Shown piece by piece: positions 16,419 to 25,239 of a stretch of DNA of 64,000 nucleotides (its first letter is position 1; each line of letters starts with the position of its first letter). The DNA is from Acidobacteriota bacterium (GTDB lineage Bacteria > Acidobacteriota > Terriglobia > Terriglobales > Acidobacteriaceae): the NCBI GenBank assembly GCA_019244045.1, contig JAFATF010000226.1:1-64000 (forward strand). The letters run 5' to 3'. Position numbers and translations under genes: made by a program. The notes under the pieces are model-generated. The model was not told the origin of the DNA. It made no database searches and saw only the letters and a list, made by a program, of their open reading frames with translations.

Positions 16419-17405
16419 TTAGATGATGCCCGCCTGGCGTAAGATTTTCCGTGTCAAACCGGTCAGGGGCAGCTGCCGGAGTCGGCCGTGGGGAAACCAG
16501 CGGCCCTGTTGCCGCCTCGCCTCGCCATTTCGACACACCCGCACCAAGTAGTCGGTGCGGGTAATCGAATGCTGCAGCCGAAGCCAGCCTTTCCGCTCGC
16601 CAGTGTCAGGCTGAATCTCAGGCAGTTCCCACATTCCCGCCATGAGAGTTGATGTTGGTGGGCGGCGGGTAAGCAGGACAGATCCGCCGCGCACCTTCAG
16701 GACGTAGGAAACCTCGAGCTTTTGTCGCCTGCGTATCCTCCGCCCGCCGAGCTCCCCCCGGGTAGCACATAGGTTGCGAACGGGGCACAGGCCACATGCG
16801 GGGGCGCGCGGCAGGCAAACCGTGGCACCTAAGTCCATCATCGCCTGGTTAAAATCTCCGGGCCGCGCGACGGACAAGAGTGTCTGGGCCAAGCGCCACG
16901 ACCGCTCACCGGAGAGGCGGTTGCCCACCAGACGGGACAAGACGCGCTCGACGTTGCCATCGACAGCCGCAACCGGTTGTCGAAAAGCGATGCTGGCGAC
17001 CGCCGCAGCCGTGTAGCGGCCAACCCCGGGAAGCTTACGCCAATCGTCGGCGGCAACCGGGAAATCTCTATTGCCATGCTTGATAATCTTTTTTGCGGCG
17101 GCGTGCAGGCAGCGTGCTCGCCGGTAATATCCCAAGCCGCTCCAGGCAGCAAGTACGGAATCGAGCCGCGCTCTTGCCAGTTTTTCAACCGTGGGGAAGC
17201 GCTTGAGAAAATAATCGTAGTAGGAGCCAACGACGGGCACGCGGGTTTGTTGCAGCATGATCTCCGACACCCAAATACGATAAGGATCGCGGTGGGCGCG
17301 CCAGGGCAGATCACGCCGCTGCCTGTCATACCACTCGAGGACTGCACGGCGAAAGTGCCGAGGCGAAGCCGGATTGTTCGAGTCGGCCGTGAGCCAAGAA
17401 GTCAA
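16419..17405 (-). CDS. mutY: A/G-specific adenine DNA glycosylase MutY
   Basis: Removes adenine mispaired with 8-oxoguanine or G in base excision repair. The 328-residue form starting at a TTG at 17405 fits the family length (about 350) and has a GGGG-rich ribosome site. Motifs: SEIMLQQT with the catalytic Glu, LPGVGRYTAAAV as helix-hairpin-helix, VAAVDGNVERVL with the catalytic Asp, and the [4Fe-4S] cluster ligands C-x6-C-x2-C-x5-C (CLPRAPACGLCPVRNLC). A NUDIX-like C-terminal domain follows (VSYVLKVRGGSVLL, GMWELPEIQ). The frame stays open upstream to 18044, but that part does not resemble MutY. Confidence 0.9.
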   Translation of the reverse strand: MTSWLTADSNNPASPRHFRRAVLEWYDRQRRDLPWRAHRDPYRIWVSEIMLQQTRVPVVGSYYDYFLKRFPTVEKLARARLDSVLAAWSGLGYYRRARCLHAAAKKIIKHGNRDFPVAADDWRKLPGVGRYTAAAVASIAFRQPVAAVDGNVERVLSRLVGNRLSGERSWRLAQTLLSVARPGDFNQAMMDLGATVCLPRAPACGLCPVRNLCATRGELGGRRIRRRQKLEVSYVLKVRGGSVLLTRRPPTSTLMAGMWELPEIQPDTGERKGWLRLQHSITRTDYLVRVCRNGEARRQQGRWFPHGRLRQLPLTGLTRKILRQAGII

Positions 17406-17979
17406 TTTCGTTGTTTTCCCCACCCGAGTTGAGCTGCCGGAACCGCTGTCCCGAGCGTACCAGCCGACGCTACGGTTGTGCGTGGCCGGCGGTGGCCGGC
17501 ATCTCCGCATGCATAAGAAACTGTCCCTTTCGCGCTGCCGCTGCCATAAGCTCAAGCAGGCAGCCCGGTGCGACCAGCGAGGTGCCTTCCGTCGCTCCCC
17601 GATATGCAGAATGTAGATCCCAGTGTAAGTATCCCCCCTTGTTTGCCCTCCCCCATGCTTGGCCTGAACTTCTTGCCAGAAGACACGCGCGAACGATTCC
17701 CCGCCAGTCACGTCCATCCAGGCAGTCGGCTTGTGTTCACCCCCGATGGGGCGCAGCCAGAAGTGTTCGAAGCGCGACCAAAATGCAGCGCAAGTGATGT
17801 TTTCCGCGGCCATAGCCCGCGATTTTACCGGAAAAGGTTCAGGGGGGTGAATCGTCCTAAGGTGTGCCAGCGGAGATGCCTCGGGCTTGACCCTGCGCCA
17901 TGAGAACGGAATAATGGGCGGGCCTGGCATTCCGTAACTCGCGTGGCTCTTTTTGTATTCCTCGCCCTCAGGAGCAGGC
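17406..17979. other. Intergenic region with a long open frame of unclear status
   Basis: About 570 bases between mutY and the gene at 17980. On the minus strand the mutY frame continues open for another 213 codons to 18044. One part, starting with MAAENITCAAFWSRFEHFW (ATG at 17812), has a protein-like composition; the part next to mutY is Arg-rich and unlike any domain I know. It could be an old gene remnant, a non-conserved extension or chance. No RNA gene or terminator seen. Confidence 0.35.
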
Positions 17980-18201
17980 ATGCGCGATTTCGACCGCAAG
18001 GTGGAGGAAGCGTCGGCGCGGCTCAACAAGTCGCTGGCCGACATGGCCGATCAGCTCGAAAAAGAAAGCGCCGAACTGATAGCCTATCTGAACGACGAAG
18101 TGGTGCCAGCCGTGCGCGCACACTCAACCAAGGTGATGCGAGCAGCATCGGACAAACTGGCAAAATTTGCCGACTATCTGGATCAGCAAAGGCGACCTTG
18201 A
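17980..18201 (+). CDS. Small helical (coiled-coil) protein
   Basis: 73 residues starting at an ATG preceded by AGGAG. The whole sequence is one predicted amphipathic helix with heptad-like spacing (FDRKVEEASARLNKSLADM, LEKESAELIAYLNDEV, KVMRAASDKLAKFADYL). Similar short proteins are familiar upstream of RlpA-like genes in this phylum, but I know no function. Its stop codon TGA overlaps the TTG start of rlpA (TTGA), so the two are translationally coupled and probably act in the same process. Confidence 0.75.
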   Translation: MRDFDRKVEEASARLNKSLADMADQLEKESAELIAYLNDEVVPAVRAHSTKVMRAASDKLAKFADYLDQQRRP

Positions 18202-18959
18202 AGAGCAGCGTGGTTATCTTCCTCGCTGTGGTTACCATTTCCCTGCTAACGAGTTGCAGCCATTCGAAGTCGGCTAAGCTGAGGGTCCCGCCGCCACCCG
18301 GAATCATAGGCCAAAGTCAGGACGAAGGTCAGCGGGGACAGGGCGCTACCAGGCCCGATAGCGAACCAGGAGCAGCCGACGAGCGCCCAGAAGTTGCTGT
18401 CCAGCGAAAAGCAATTTATACAGAGACAGGACTTGCCAGCTGGTACGGCCCGCCTTATCACAATCGGCGCGCGTCGAATGGCGAGATCTTCAACATGAAC
18501 GCTTTGACAGCTGCCCACCGAACGCTTCCTCTGGGATCGATATGCCGGGTGACGAATCTCAGAACCGGAAATTCGGCGCTGGTGCGCATTACCGACCGAG
18601 GTCCCTTTATTAAGGGGCGGATGATCGACCTGTCATGGGCGGCCGCGCGGAAAGTCGACGTTTGGAAAGCGGGAGTTGCACGCGTGAAGCTTGAGGTCAT
18701 GAGCAGCCCCGCGCGTTTAGAGATAGGAGGACGCTGGGCTGTACAGATTGGGGCGTTTAATTCTTCAAGAACCGCTGGCCGTTTGGCCGATCATCTGACG
18801 AATCGCTATCACAGCGCCCATGTGCTGAAATTTAGCAGCCCCACAGGAGCTTGGTGGGTACGCGTGCGCGTGCGAGATGACGACAAGAACCGCGCCGAAG
18901 AGATTGCACGGGCAACTGAGACGCCCGAAGGCGCGGTCTTCCTGGTGCGATTGGATTGA
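18198..18959 (+). CDS. rlpA: RlpA-like septal lipoprotein (DPBB plus SPOR)
   Basis: 253 residues from a TTG at 18198, which overlaps the previous stop as TTGA. The start yields a lipoprotein signal with lipobox LLTSC (Cys20). A disordered linker follows. The double-psi beta-barrel begins at GLASWYGPPYHNRRASNGE with the Glu, AAHRTLPLG with the His and ITDRGPF with the Asp used by RlpA lytic transglycosylases. The C-terminal SPOR domain (GRWAVQIGAFNSSRTAGRL to FLVRLD) binds denuded septal peptidoglycan. The expected role is cleavage of denuded glycan strands at the division septum. A longer frame from 17943 adds an Arg-rich stretch that is only the shadow of the coiled-coil gene. Confidence 0.9.
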   Translation: MKSSVVIFLAVVTISLLTSCSHSKSAKLRVPPPPGIIGQSQDEGQRGQGATRPDSEPGAADERPEVAVQRKAIYTETGLASWYGPPYHNRRASNGEIFNMNALTAAHRTLPLGSICRVTNLRTGNSALVRITDRGPFIKGRMIDLSWAAARKVDVWKAGVARVKLEVMSSPARLEIGGRWAVQIGAFNSSRTAGRLADHLTNRYHSAHVLKFSSPTGAWWVRVRVRDDDKNRAEEIARATETPEGAVFLVRLD

Positions 18960-19335
18960 TCCTCGTCTGCCGCTGCGCGCCACTTTGGAGTCAGCATTGA
19001 ACCGTGGCGGGTCAGCAGCAGCCACTCAGAGTGTGAGGCCGGGCACGGGGTAGCCTTGATCCCAGCATGCGAGGTGGCGTTTTGGGTAAGAATGGCTTCT
19101 CCACTGCCGGGCGCGTGTTGGGCATCCCGGACCGATGTGAGCCCGCAGCACCCTGCGATCGGCTTGCGACCGAGCGGTCGTCACCGAGCCGAGTAGCTCT
19201 CGATTCCGGTTTCAAACCTCGATCCGGCCCGTCCTGGCGGCCAGCAGGTCCCCGGGCTATCCCAGCTCCGAGCCGGCTTCCGACTCTCACCAGCGCTCCG
19301 CATTCTGCACCTACTTGCAAGCGAAAAGCAGAAAC
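18960..19335. other. Intergenic region, nothing recognised
   Basis: 376 bases between rlpA and the HIT gene. A 94-codon open frame at 19067-19351 is Pro/Arg/Ser-rich without a ribosome site and is not called. No promoter, terminator or RNA signature stands out. Confidence 0.45.
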
Positions 19336-19704
19336 ATGGAAACTATTATGATGTCGAACTTCGAAGCAGGGTGTCTATTTTGCCGAATCATACAAGGACA
19401 GGTACCGTCCAAAAAAGTTTACGAGGATGAGCACACGTATGCATTTCAGGACATCAATCCGCAGGCGCCCACCCATGTGCTCATCGTCCCCAAACGTCAT
19501 ATTCGGGGTCTCAAGGAAGCTAGGCCGGAGGATGCCGTGGATGTGGGCTATTGCCATATTGTGGCAGCGAAGCTTGCGCGCCAACGGGAGATCGAAGGCG
19601 GGTATCGTACGGTGCTCAATGTGGGGCCCGGAGCCGGGCAGAGCGTATTCCACCTGCATGTGCATCTGCTCGGCGGGCGCCAGCTGGGGTGGCCTCCAGG
19701 ATGA
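19336..19704 (+). CDS. HIT family (HINT) nucleotide hydrolase
   Basis: 122 residues. Start at 19336, with 19348 an equally possible ATG. The fold is complete: CLFCRIIQGQVPSKKVYED at the N-terminus with the Zn-type CxxC, DINPQAPTHVLIVPKRHI, and the histidine triad HLHVHLLGG (H-x-H-x-H) near the C-terminus. HINT proteins hydrolyse AMP-lysine and other purine phosphoramidates. No useful context; the next gene encodes a DNA glycosylase on the same strand. Confidence 0.9.
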   Translation: METIMMSNFEAGCLFCRIIQGQVPSKKVYEDEHTYAFQDINPQAPTHVLIVPKRHIRGLKEARPEDAVDVGYCHIVAAKLARQREIEGGYRTVLNVGPGAGQSVFHLHVHLLGGRQLGWPPG

Positions 19705-19809
19705 GCGACGCTCAAAATTTCGGCAAAGGCCATTGTCAGAGTGTCACTCGAAGCTACGCCAGCTTGTGAAACCAATTGCTCCAGCTCACATCTATTGTTT
19801 GGAACCTGA

Positions 19810-20409
19810 ATGCGCAGAGCCATCCTCCATTTGAAAAAAGCTGACCCGGTGCTTCGCTCGATTATTGAGCGCGTCGGGTCGTTTTCCATGAATTACGATG
19901 AGCCCGCGTTCCACAGCTTGGCGGAGGCCATCGTTTATCAGCAATTGCACGGCAAAGCGGCGGCCACGATTTTCAAACGCCTCACCGGTCTCGCCGGGGA
20001 ACCTCTCACGCCGTTGGGCATTCTGAACCTTTCCGAACAGAGCATGCGAGCCGTAGGGTTATCCAAGCAAAAGCTGTCGTACCTGCGCGATTTGGCGGCA
20101 AAGACCCAGGCGGGAGAAGTGGATTTCGCGCACCTGACCGAGCTTGCTGATACCGACGTGGTCAAGCAGTTGACGCGAGTCAAAGGCATTGGGGTCTGGA
20201 CCGCGCATATGTTTCTCATGTTTTCGCTGCGTCGCCTGGACGTGCTGCCCACGGGGGACTTGGGGATTCAAATGGCTATCCGAAAGCACTACCGCAAGCG
20301 CAAACTGCCCAAGCCTCAGCAGATGGAAAAACTTGCCCGATGCTGGTCACCTTACCGAAGTATCGCCTGCTGGTATCTATGGCGAAGCATGGATATCAAG
20401 ACGTTGTAG
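19810..20409 (+). CDS. DNA-3-methyladenine glycosylase (HhH-GPD, AlkA-like)
   Basis: 199-residue single-domain base excision repair enzyme. The region AFHSLAEAIVYQQLHGKAA matches the AlkA core helix. LTRVKGIGVWTAHMFLMFS is the helix-hairpin-helix, and VLPTGDLGIQMAI carries the catalytic Asp of the GPD motif. It lacks the N-terminal TBP-like domain of E. coli AlkA, as do many short bacterial forms. It would excise alkylated purines. A weak GGA lies 8 bases before the ATG. Confidence 0.88.
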   Translation: MRRAILHLKKADPVLRSIIERVGSFSMNYDEPAFHSLAEAIVYQQLHGKAAATIFKRLTGLAGEPLTPLGILNLSEQSMRAVGLSKQKLSYLRDLAAKTQAGEVDFAHLTELADTDVVKQLTRVKGIGVWTAHMFLMFSLRRLDVLPTGDLGIQMAIRKHYRKRKLPKPQQMEKLARCWSPYRSIACWYLWRSMDIKTL

Positions 20410-20485
20410 TGTCCGCTGCAGCATCAGATGCTGTCCCAGGGCTGGAGCGGTGCGCCCCTCGACGCTCTGTGGTTAAATACCAGCC

Positions 20486-20908
20486 ATGGCCACTGCACAA
20501 AAAATCCGGGTGCTCGTCGCCAAACCGGGTCTTGACGGCCACGACCGAGGTGCCAAGGTCATTGCACGCGCACTTCGCGATGCCGGCATGGAGGTGATCT
20601 ACACCGGGCTGCGGCAGACGCCGGAGATGATCGTGAACGCGGCCTTGCAAGAGGACGTGCACGTGATTGGCCTGTCCATACTCTCGGGCGCCCACAACGC
20701 CATCGTTCCTCGAGTTATGGAGCTTCTGCGGCAAAACAAAATGGAGGACGTAGTGGTGCTGGTCGGCGGCATCATTCCCGATCAGGACGTTGCGGGCTTA
20801 AAGAATGCGGGCGTGGCTGAGATCTTTCAGCCTGGGACGGCCATGGACCAGATCGTGAAATTCATTCGCGCGAACGTCAATCCACGAGGGGTGCCCACGG
20901 CCGGGTAA
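20486..20908 (+). CDS. Cobalamin-binding domain protein (methylmalonyl-CoA mutase small subunit type)
   Basis: 140 residues forming one B12-binding Rossmann-like domain. The motif D-x-H-x-x-G is present as LDGHDRG (the His ligands cobalt), followed by GLSILSGAH (S-x-L) and [13 protein letters not shown] (GG). This is the C-terminal domain of methylmalonyl-CoA mutase as a separate protein. It would pair with a large catalytic subunit not found in this window. It opens a run of acyl-CoA catabolic genes, consistent with propionyl-CoA/methylmalonyl-CoA metabolism. Confidence 0.88.
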   Translation: MATAQKIRVLVAKPGLDGHDRGAKVIARALRDAGMEVIYTGLRQTPEMIVNAALQEDVHVIGLSILSGAHNAIVPRVMELLRQNKMEDVVVLVGGIIPDQDVAGLKNAGVAEIFQPGTAMDQIVKFIRANVNPRGVPTAG

Positions 20909-20930
20909 CGCACAAATTGTAGGGGGGTGA

Positions 20931-21605
20931 GTGCGGGTCGCGGGCGCGACGAGTTCGGGCTTGCATCACCGGGAATCGAGACCATCGTTGGATTCTGCTC
21001 CTGCGTCCAGAAAATATCGGCACGTGGCTAGAACTTCGCTTCGCGTGCAGCGTGAGTCAGGCTTTCGCATTGTGCGCCTCCTATCTCCGGATCATACCAA
21101 TCGATTGACCCAGTCTTTGGTCCAAGTCTTACTCGATCTTGTGCGGGAGCTGGCTGGCTCGTCCAGGCCGCTCATCATCGCCGGCAATCAGGAATTCTTT
21201 TCGGCAGGAGCCGATCTGTGCGAGGTTCAAGAGCTCACTGCCGTTGAGGCATATGAATTTTCGAGAAAGGGGCAGGATCTTATGAAGCAGGTGGAGTGCT
21301 TTCCCGCCCCCGTGTATGCCGCCATCGAGGGTTACTGCATGGGCGGAGGACTCGACCTCGCGCTTGCGTGTGCTCGCCGCATCGCCTCCCCGCGCGCCGT
21401 ATTCGGACATCGGGGCGCGGGCTTGGGTTTGGTGACCGGCTGGGGTGGGACGCAGCGGCTTCGGCGCCTGATAGGCCGTGCCACGGCCGTCGAACTGCTC
21501 ATTTGCGCCACCAGGCTTTCGGCTGAGCAGGCGCTTGCCCTCGGGCTCATTGATAGCTTGGCCGGCGATCCTTTGGCTCAGTCGATCTCGCAGTCGTGTC
21601 GCTGA
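20931..21605 (+). CDS. Enoyl-CoA hydratase/isomerase family protein
   Basis: 224 residues from a GTG at 20931; a GTG at 21024 is an alternative that trims an unconserved N-terminus. Crotonase motifs are NQEFFSAGADLCEVQEL (first oxyanion loop) and AAIEGYCMGGGLDLALACA (second oxyanion hole), then FGHRGAGLGLVTGWGGTQRL. The protein ends soon after LGLIDSL and is shorter than the usual 255-260 residues, lacking part of the C-terminal trimerisation helices. It probably hydrates a branched or short enoyl-CoA; activity may be altered by the short C-terminus. Confidence 0.8.
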   Translation: MRVAGATSSGLHHRESRPSLDSAPASRKYRHVARTSLRVQRESGFRIVRLLSPDHTNRLTQSLVQVLLDLVRELAGSSRPLIIAGNQEFFSAGADLCEVQELTAVEAYEFSRKGQDLMKQVECFPAPVYAAIEGYCMGGGLDLALACARRIASPRAVFGHRGAGLGLVTGWGGTQRLRRLIGRATAVELLICATRLSAEQALALGLIDSLAGDPLAQSISQSCR

Positions 21606-21750
21606 GAGGCGATCGCGCTCGTCCCCTTCCCCACGGCGGGAGCCGACTGGCATCTCCCGTCCCCAGCTGTCCCCGCCCGAGCTCCCAACTGCTGTCAGTT
21701 TGCTCTCTTCCGCTTGGCTGGTATACCGTAAACGTTCCCTTTGCGGGCGC

Positions 21751-23460
21751 ATGAAGAACTACAGAGATCAGGCAGGTGCCGGCACTTTGGTCTTAAACAA
21801 CATGCTTACAACCCGTGTGGACCCGACCTCGGCCCGTTATGAGGCGAATATGCGCGTCATGGCCGATTTGGTATCGGTGATCCACAACGAGGAGGAAAGA
21901 ATTCGCGAGGGTGGCGGGCCGAAGGCAATCGAGAGCCAACACCGCAAAGGCCGCTTAACCGGGCGAGAGCGCATCGAGTTGCTGGCCGATCCCGGTACCT
22001 TCTTTGAACTGGGAGTCTACGCGGCCGACGGCATGTACGAGGAATGGGGTGGCGCGCCCGCCGCCGGGGTCATCTGTGGGCTGGCCCGGGTACATACGCG
22101 CTTGCTGATGCTCATCGCCAACGACGCCACGGTAAAGGCGGGAGCATTCTTTCCCATGACTTGCAAGAAAGTCATTCGCGCGCAGAATATCGCGATTGAA
22201 AATCGTATTCCCACGATTTATTTGGTCGACTCGGCCGGGGTCTTCTTGCCTCTGCAGGAGGACGTTTTCCCCGACACGGACGATTTTGGGCGCATTTTTC
22301 GCAATAATGCGGTAATGTCCGCCCTCGGCATTCCGCAGATCGCGGCCATCATGGGAATGTGTGTAGCCGGAGGCGGTTATCTGCCCGTCATGTGCGACCA
22401 CGTGCTGATGACCGATGGCAGCGGGCTGTTTCTCGCCGGACCCGCTCTGGTGCAGGCGGCCATAGGCCAAAAATATTCAGCCGAGGAACTGGGGGGAGCG
22501 GCCATGCACTCGGCCATCAGTGGGACAGCCGATTTCCGTGAGCCGAATGACCAAGCATGCATCGCGCGCATTCGCTCGCTGGTGGACCGCTGGGGATACC
22601 GGCGACAATCGCCTTGGGATCGGAAAAAACCCGAGCCGCCGGCCATGGCGGCGGAAGAAATCTACGGCATCTACGACACGTCCCCATCCAGGCCCTACGA
22701 CGTGCGCGAGATTCTGGCGCGTATCGTCGACAGCAGCCGTTTTGACGAGTACAAGGCCGAATACGGAAAGACTCTCCTATGCGGATATGCGCGCATTGGC
22801 GGATTTGCGGTGGGAATCGTCGCCAATCAGAAGTTGCACGCGCAGCAGGTCGATCATGAAGGCCACAAGCGCATGGCGTTCGGCGGCGTCCTTTACACCG
22901 AATCGGCGGAAAAAGCGGCACGCTTCATTATGGATTGCAACCAGAACCTGATCCCACTGGTCTTCTTTCACGATGTTAACGGGTTTATGGTGGGGCGCGA
23001 TGCCGAATGGACTGGCATCATCAAGGCAGGAGCGAAGATGGTGAACGCGGTATCCAATTCCGTGGTACCGAAGATCACCATTGTGATTGGCGGCTCTTTT
23101 GGCGCGGGGCATTACGCCATGTGCGGCAAGGCGTACGATCCGCGTTTCCTATTCGCGTGGCCAACCGCCAAATACGCGGTGATGAGTGGCGAGTCAGCTG
23201 CCGCAACCCTGGTGGAGATTAAAGTCAAGCAGCTCGAGCGCGGCGGCAAAAAGCTCAGCGACGCTGAACAAACGGAACTCTATGAATCGGTGAAAAAGAC
23301 CTATGACGAGCAGATGGATGCCCGCTATGGCGCTGCCAGATTATGGATCGATAAGATTATCGACCCCCTCCAGACGCGCGAGGCCATCGTGCAGGCGCTT
23401 GAGGCTGCCGCTCTGAATCCAGATGTGCCGGAATTTAAGGTGGGAGTCTTGCAAACTTAG
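21751..23460 (+). CDS. Acyl-CoA carboxylase carboxyltransferase (beta) subunit, methylcrotonyl-CoA type
   Basis: 569 residues with two crotonase-like carboxyltransferase halves. Start KGRLTGRERIELLADPG is the family signature. The first half holds MGMCVAGGGYLPVMCDHV; the second GGSFGAGHYAMCGKAYDPRF and WPTAKYAVMSGESAA, closest to methylcrotonyl-CoA carboxylase beta. It moves CO2 from biotin to an acyl-CoA. The biotin carboxylase/BCCP subunit is not in the window. The neighbouring HMG-CoA lyase and hydratase support a role in leucine catabolism, though propionyl-CoA is also possible. ATG at 21751 or 21802; neither has a clear ribosome site. Confidence 0.88.
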   Translation: MKNYRDQAGAGTLVLNNMLTTRVDPTSARYEANMRVMADLVSVIHNEEERIREGGGPKAIESQHRKGRLTGRERIELLADPGTFFELGVYAADGMYEEWGGAPAAGVICGLARVHTRLLMLIANDATVKAGAFFPMTCKKVIRAQNIAIENRIPTIYLVDSAGVFLPLQEDVFPDTDDFGRIFRNNAVMSALGIPQIAAIMGMCVAGGGYLPVMCDHVLMTDGSGLFLAGPALVQAAIGQKYSAEELGGAAMHSAISGTADFREPNDQACIARIRSLVDRWGYRRQSPWDRKKPEPPAMAAEEIYGIYDTSPSRPYDVREILARIVDSSRFDEYKAEYGKTLLCGYARIGGFAVGIVANQKLHAQQVDHEGHKRMAFGGVLYTESAEKAARFIMDCNQNLIPLVFFHDVNGFMVGRDAEWTGIIKAGAKMVNAVSNSVVPKITIVIGGSFGAGHYAMCGKAYDPRFLFAWPTAKYAVMSGESAAATLVEIKVKQLERGGKKLSDAEQTELYESVKKTYDEQMDARYGAARLWIDKIIDPLQTREAIVQALEAAALNPDVPEFKVGVLQT

Positions 23461-23525
23461 TAGTGGCGAGGCGGCTCGCCTTGGGCTGACCAGTCACTGG
23501 ATACGGCAGGCGTTCAAAGGCTCGA

Positions 23526-24404
23526 ATGTCGGAAACAGTTAAATTGATCGAGTGTCCGCGTGACGCATGGCAAGGGCTCAAAGGCCAGATCCCCAGCCGT
23601 ATTAAGATCGATTATCTCGAAGCTCTGATCAGCGCCGGCTTCAAACACATTGATGCGGTTTCCTTTGTGTCGCCCGCCGCCGTTCCCCAAATGGCGGATT
23701 CGGAAGATGTGCTTAAAGAGCTTAATCCTCCCGAGGAGGTTGAGATCATCGGCATCGTCGTCAATCAAAGAGGGGCCGAACGGGCCATCGGCAGCAAGGG
23801 TGTGCGTACGCTGGGTTTTCCCTACTCGGTTTCGCCCACATTCCTCGAAAACAATCAGCGGCAGAGCCTCGAAGATGCCGTCGAGGAGCTCGAGAAAATC
23901 GAAAACCAGGCACAAGCTGCGGGGTTGGATGTGGTGGTGTACATCTCTATGGCTTTTGGCAATCCCTACGGCGACCCTTGGAACATCGACGAGGTAGTCG
24001 AGGCGGTGGGATTGCTCGAATCGGAAGGAGTTCAGATGATTTCATTGGCCGATACGGTGGGCCTGGCCACGGCCGAGGAAATCGGTAAAGTGATTTCAGC
24101 CGTGCGCAGGAACTACGATTACCTCGAAATTGGGGTTCATCTGCACAGTCGGCCCGAACAGGCGACGGAGAAAGTGATTGCCGCCTACGAGGCCGGCTGC
24201 CGCCGCTTTGATTCGGCTTTGGCAGGTTTGGGGGGTTGCCCTTTCGCGCATGATGCCTTGGTGGGTAATATTGCAACGGAAAAGGTGATGGCAACTCTTG
24301 AGCAGTGTGGGGCGGAGCTCCCTCGGCTGAAACCTTTGGAGACGCTGCTGCGTGTGTCGGCAGAACTGGGCGCGCGCTATCGGCATTCATCGGCGGCCGA
24401 TTAA
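23526..24404 (+). CDS. Hydroxymethylglutaryl-CoA lyase
   Basis: 292-residue TIM-barrel lyase that splits HMG-CoA to acetyl-CoA and acetoacetate, the last step of leucine breakdown. N-terminal ECPRDAWQGL contains the catalytic Arg-Asp pair of the usual GPRDGLQ. AFGNPYGDPW and SLADTVGLATAEEIG are conserved barrel strands, and HLHSRPEQA holds the metal-binding His-x-His. GLGGCPFAHDALVGNIATE contains the active-site cysteine signature. The variant Cys-Pro-Arg-Asp at the N-terminus is slightly unusual. Confidence 0.88.
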   Translation: MSETVKLIECPRDAWQGLKGQIPSRIKIDYLEALISAGFKHIDAVSFVSPAAVPQMADSEDVLKELNPPEEVEIIGIVVNQRGAERAIGSKGVRTLGFPYSVSPTFLENNQRQSLEDAVEELEKIENQAQAAGLDVVVYISMAFGNPYGDPWNIDEVVEAVGLLESEGVQMISLADTVGLATAEEIGKVISAVRRNYDYLEIGVHLHSRPEQATEKVIAAYEAGCRRFDSALAGLGGCPFAHDALVGNIATEKVMATLEQCGAELPRLKPLETLLRVSAELGARYRHSSAAD

Positions 24405-24456
24405 AACGGCTCAGCAGTCTGGGTGATCGCCTCTCGAATTGCTTGGGTGCTTAGCG

Positions 24457-25239
24457 ATGAACTACCGAACACTTGAGCTCTCGATCGACACTCGCATCGC
24501 AACCTTATTCCTGAACCGCCCCGACAAGCGCAACGCCATGAGCTTTCAAATGGTCGATGAGTTAATGGCTGCGCTCGGGGAAATTGAGCAATCGCCAGCT
24601 CAGGTTATGCTTTTGACGGGCCGAGGTAAGGCCTTCTGTGCAGGCTTAGACCTGGAGGAGCTGAAATTGCTGCTGGGAAAAACCCATGACGAGAATGTAA
24701 AGGATTCGTCGCGCATGGCGCACCTGTTCCGGCGGGTTTATGATTTCCCGAAAGCCACCATCGCCGCCGTGAATGGAGCGGCCATTGCCGGGGGCACCGG
24801 CCTGGCTACGATGTGCGACTTCACACTGGCCGTCCCGGAAGCTAAGTTTGGCTACACGGAGGTACGGATCGGATTTGTGCCGGCGATTGTCTCCTCCATT
24901 CTGGTCTGGCAAGTCGGGCACAAGATTGCCCGCGATCTGCTGCTGACGGGCCGTTTGTTTGATGCCGCCGAGGCGCATCGCCTAGGGCTGGTCAATGAAT
25001 TGATCCCGCCCGAAGGCTTGCTCGACCGTGCCCGGGAGTTGGCCGACGCGCTTCTTGAGAACAGCCCAACCTCAGTTGCGGCCACCAAGAAGCTGATCAA
25101 CGGCTTTATTGCCAGCTCGCTAAATCAACAAATGGCGGAAGCGATTGAGGACAATGCCCGCATCCGTACCACCGCCGATTTTCGCGAGGGGGTTAGCGCC
25201 TTTCTCGAGAAGCGCAAGCCGCGGTGGAGTCCGCCATGA
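24457..25239 (+). CDS. Enoyl-CoA hydratase, probable methylglutaconyl-CoA hydratase
   Basis: 260-residue crotonase. LNRPDKRNAMSFQMVDEL is the typical N-terminal segment, GRGKAFCAGLDLEEL the first oxyanion loop, and AAVNGAAIAGGTGLATMCD the second. The C-terminal part is complete (SVAATKKLINGF, FREGVSAFLEKRKPRW). Gene context next to HMG-CoA lyase and a methylcrotonyl-type carboxyltransferase makes methylglutaconyl-CoA hydration the most likely activity, an inference. Its TGA overlaps the next ATG (ATGA), coupling it to the thioesterase. Confidence 0.88.
   Translation: MNYRTLELSIDTRIATLFLNRPDKRNAMSFQMVDELMAALGEIEQSPAQVMLLTGRGKAFCAGLDLEELKLLLGKTHDENVKDSSRMAHLFRRVYDFPKATIAAVNGAAIAGGTGLATMCDFTLAVPEAKFGYTEVRIGFVPAIVSSILVWQVGHKIARDLLLTGRLFDAAEAHRLGLVNELIPPEGLLDRARELADALLENSPTSVAATKKLINGFIASSLNQQMAEAIEDNARIRTTADFREGVSAFLEKRKPRWSPP

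Noticed and set aside
17943-18197. Longer N-terminus of RlpA starting at 17943
   Set aside because: It adds an Arg-rich stretch that is only the shadow of the coiled-coil gene and would bury the lipoprotein signal.
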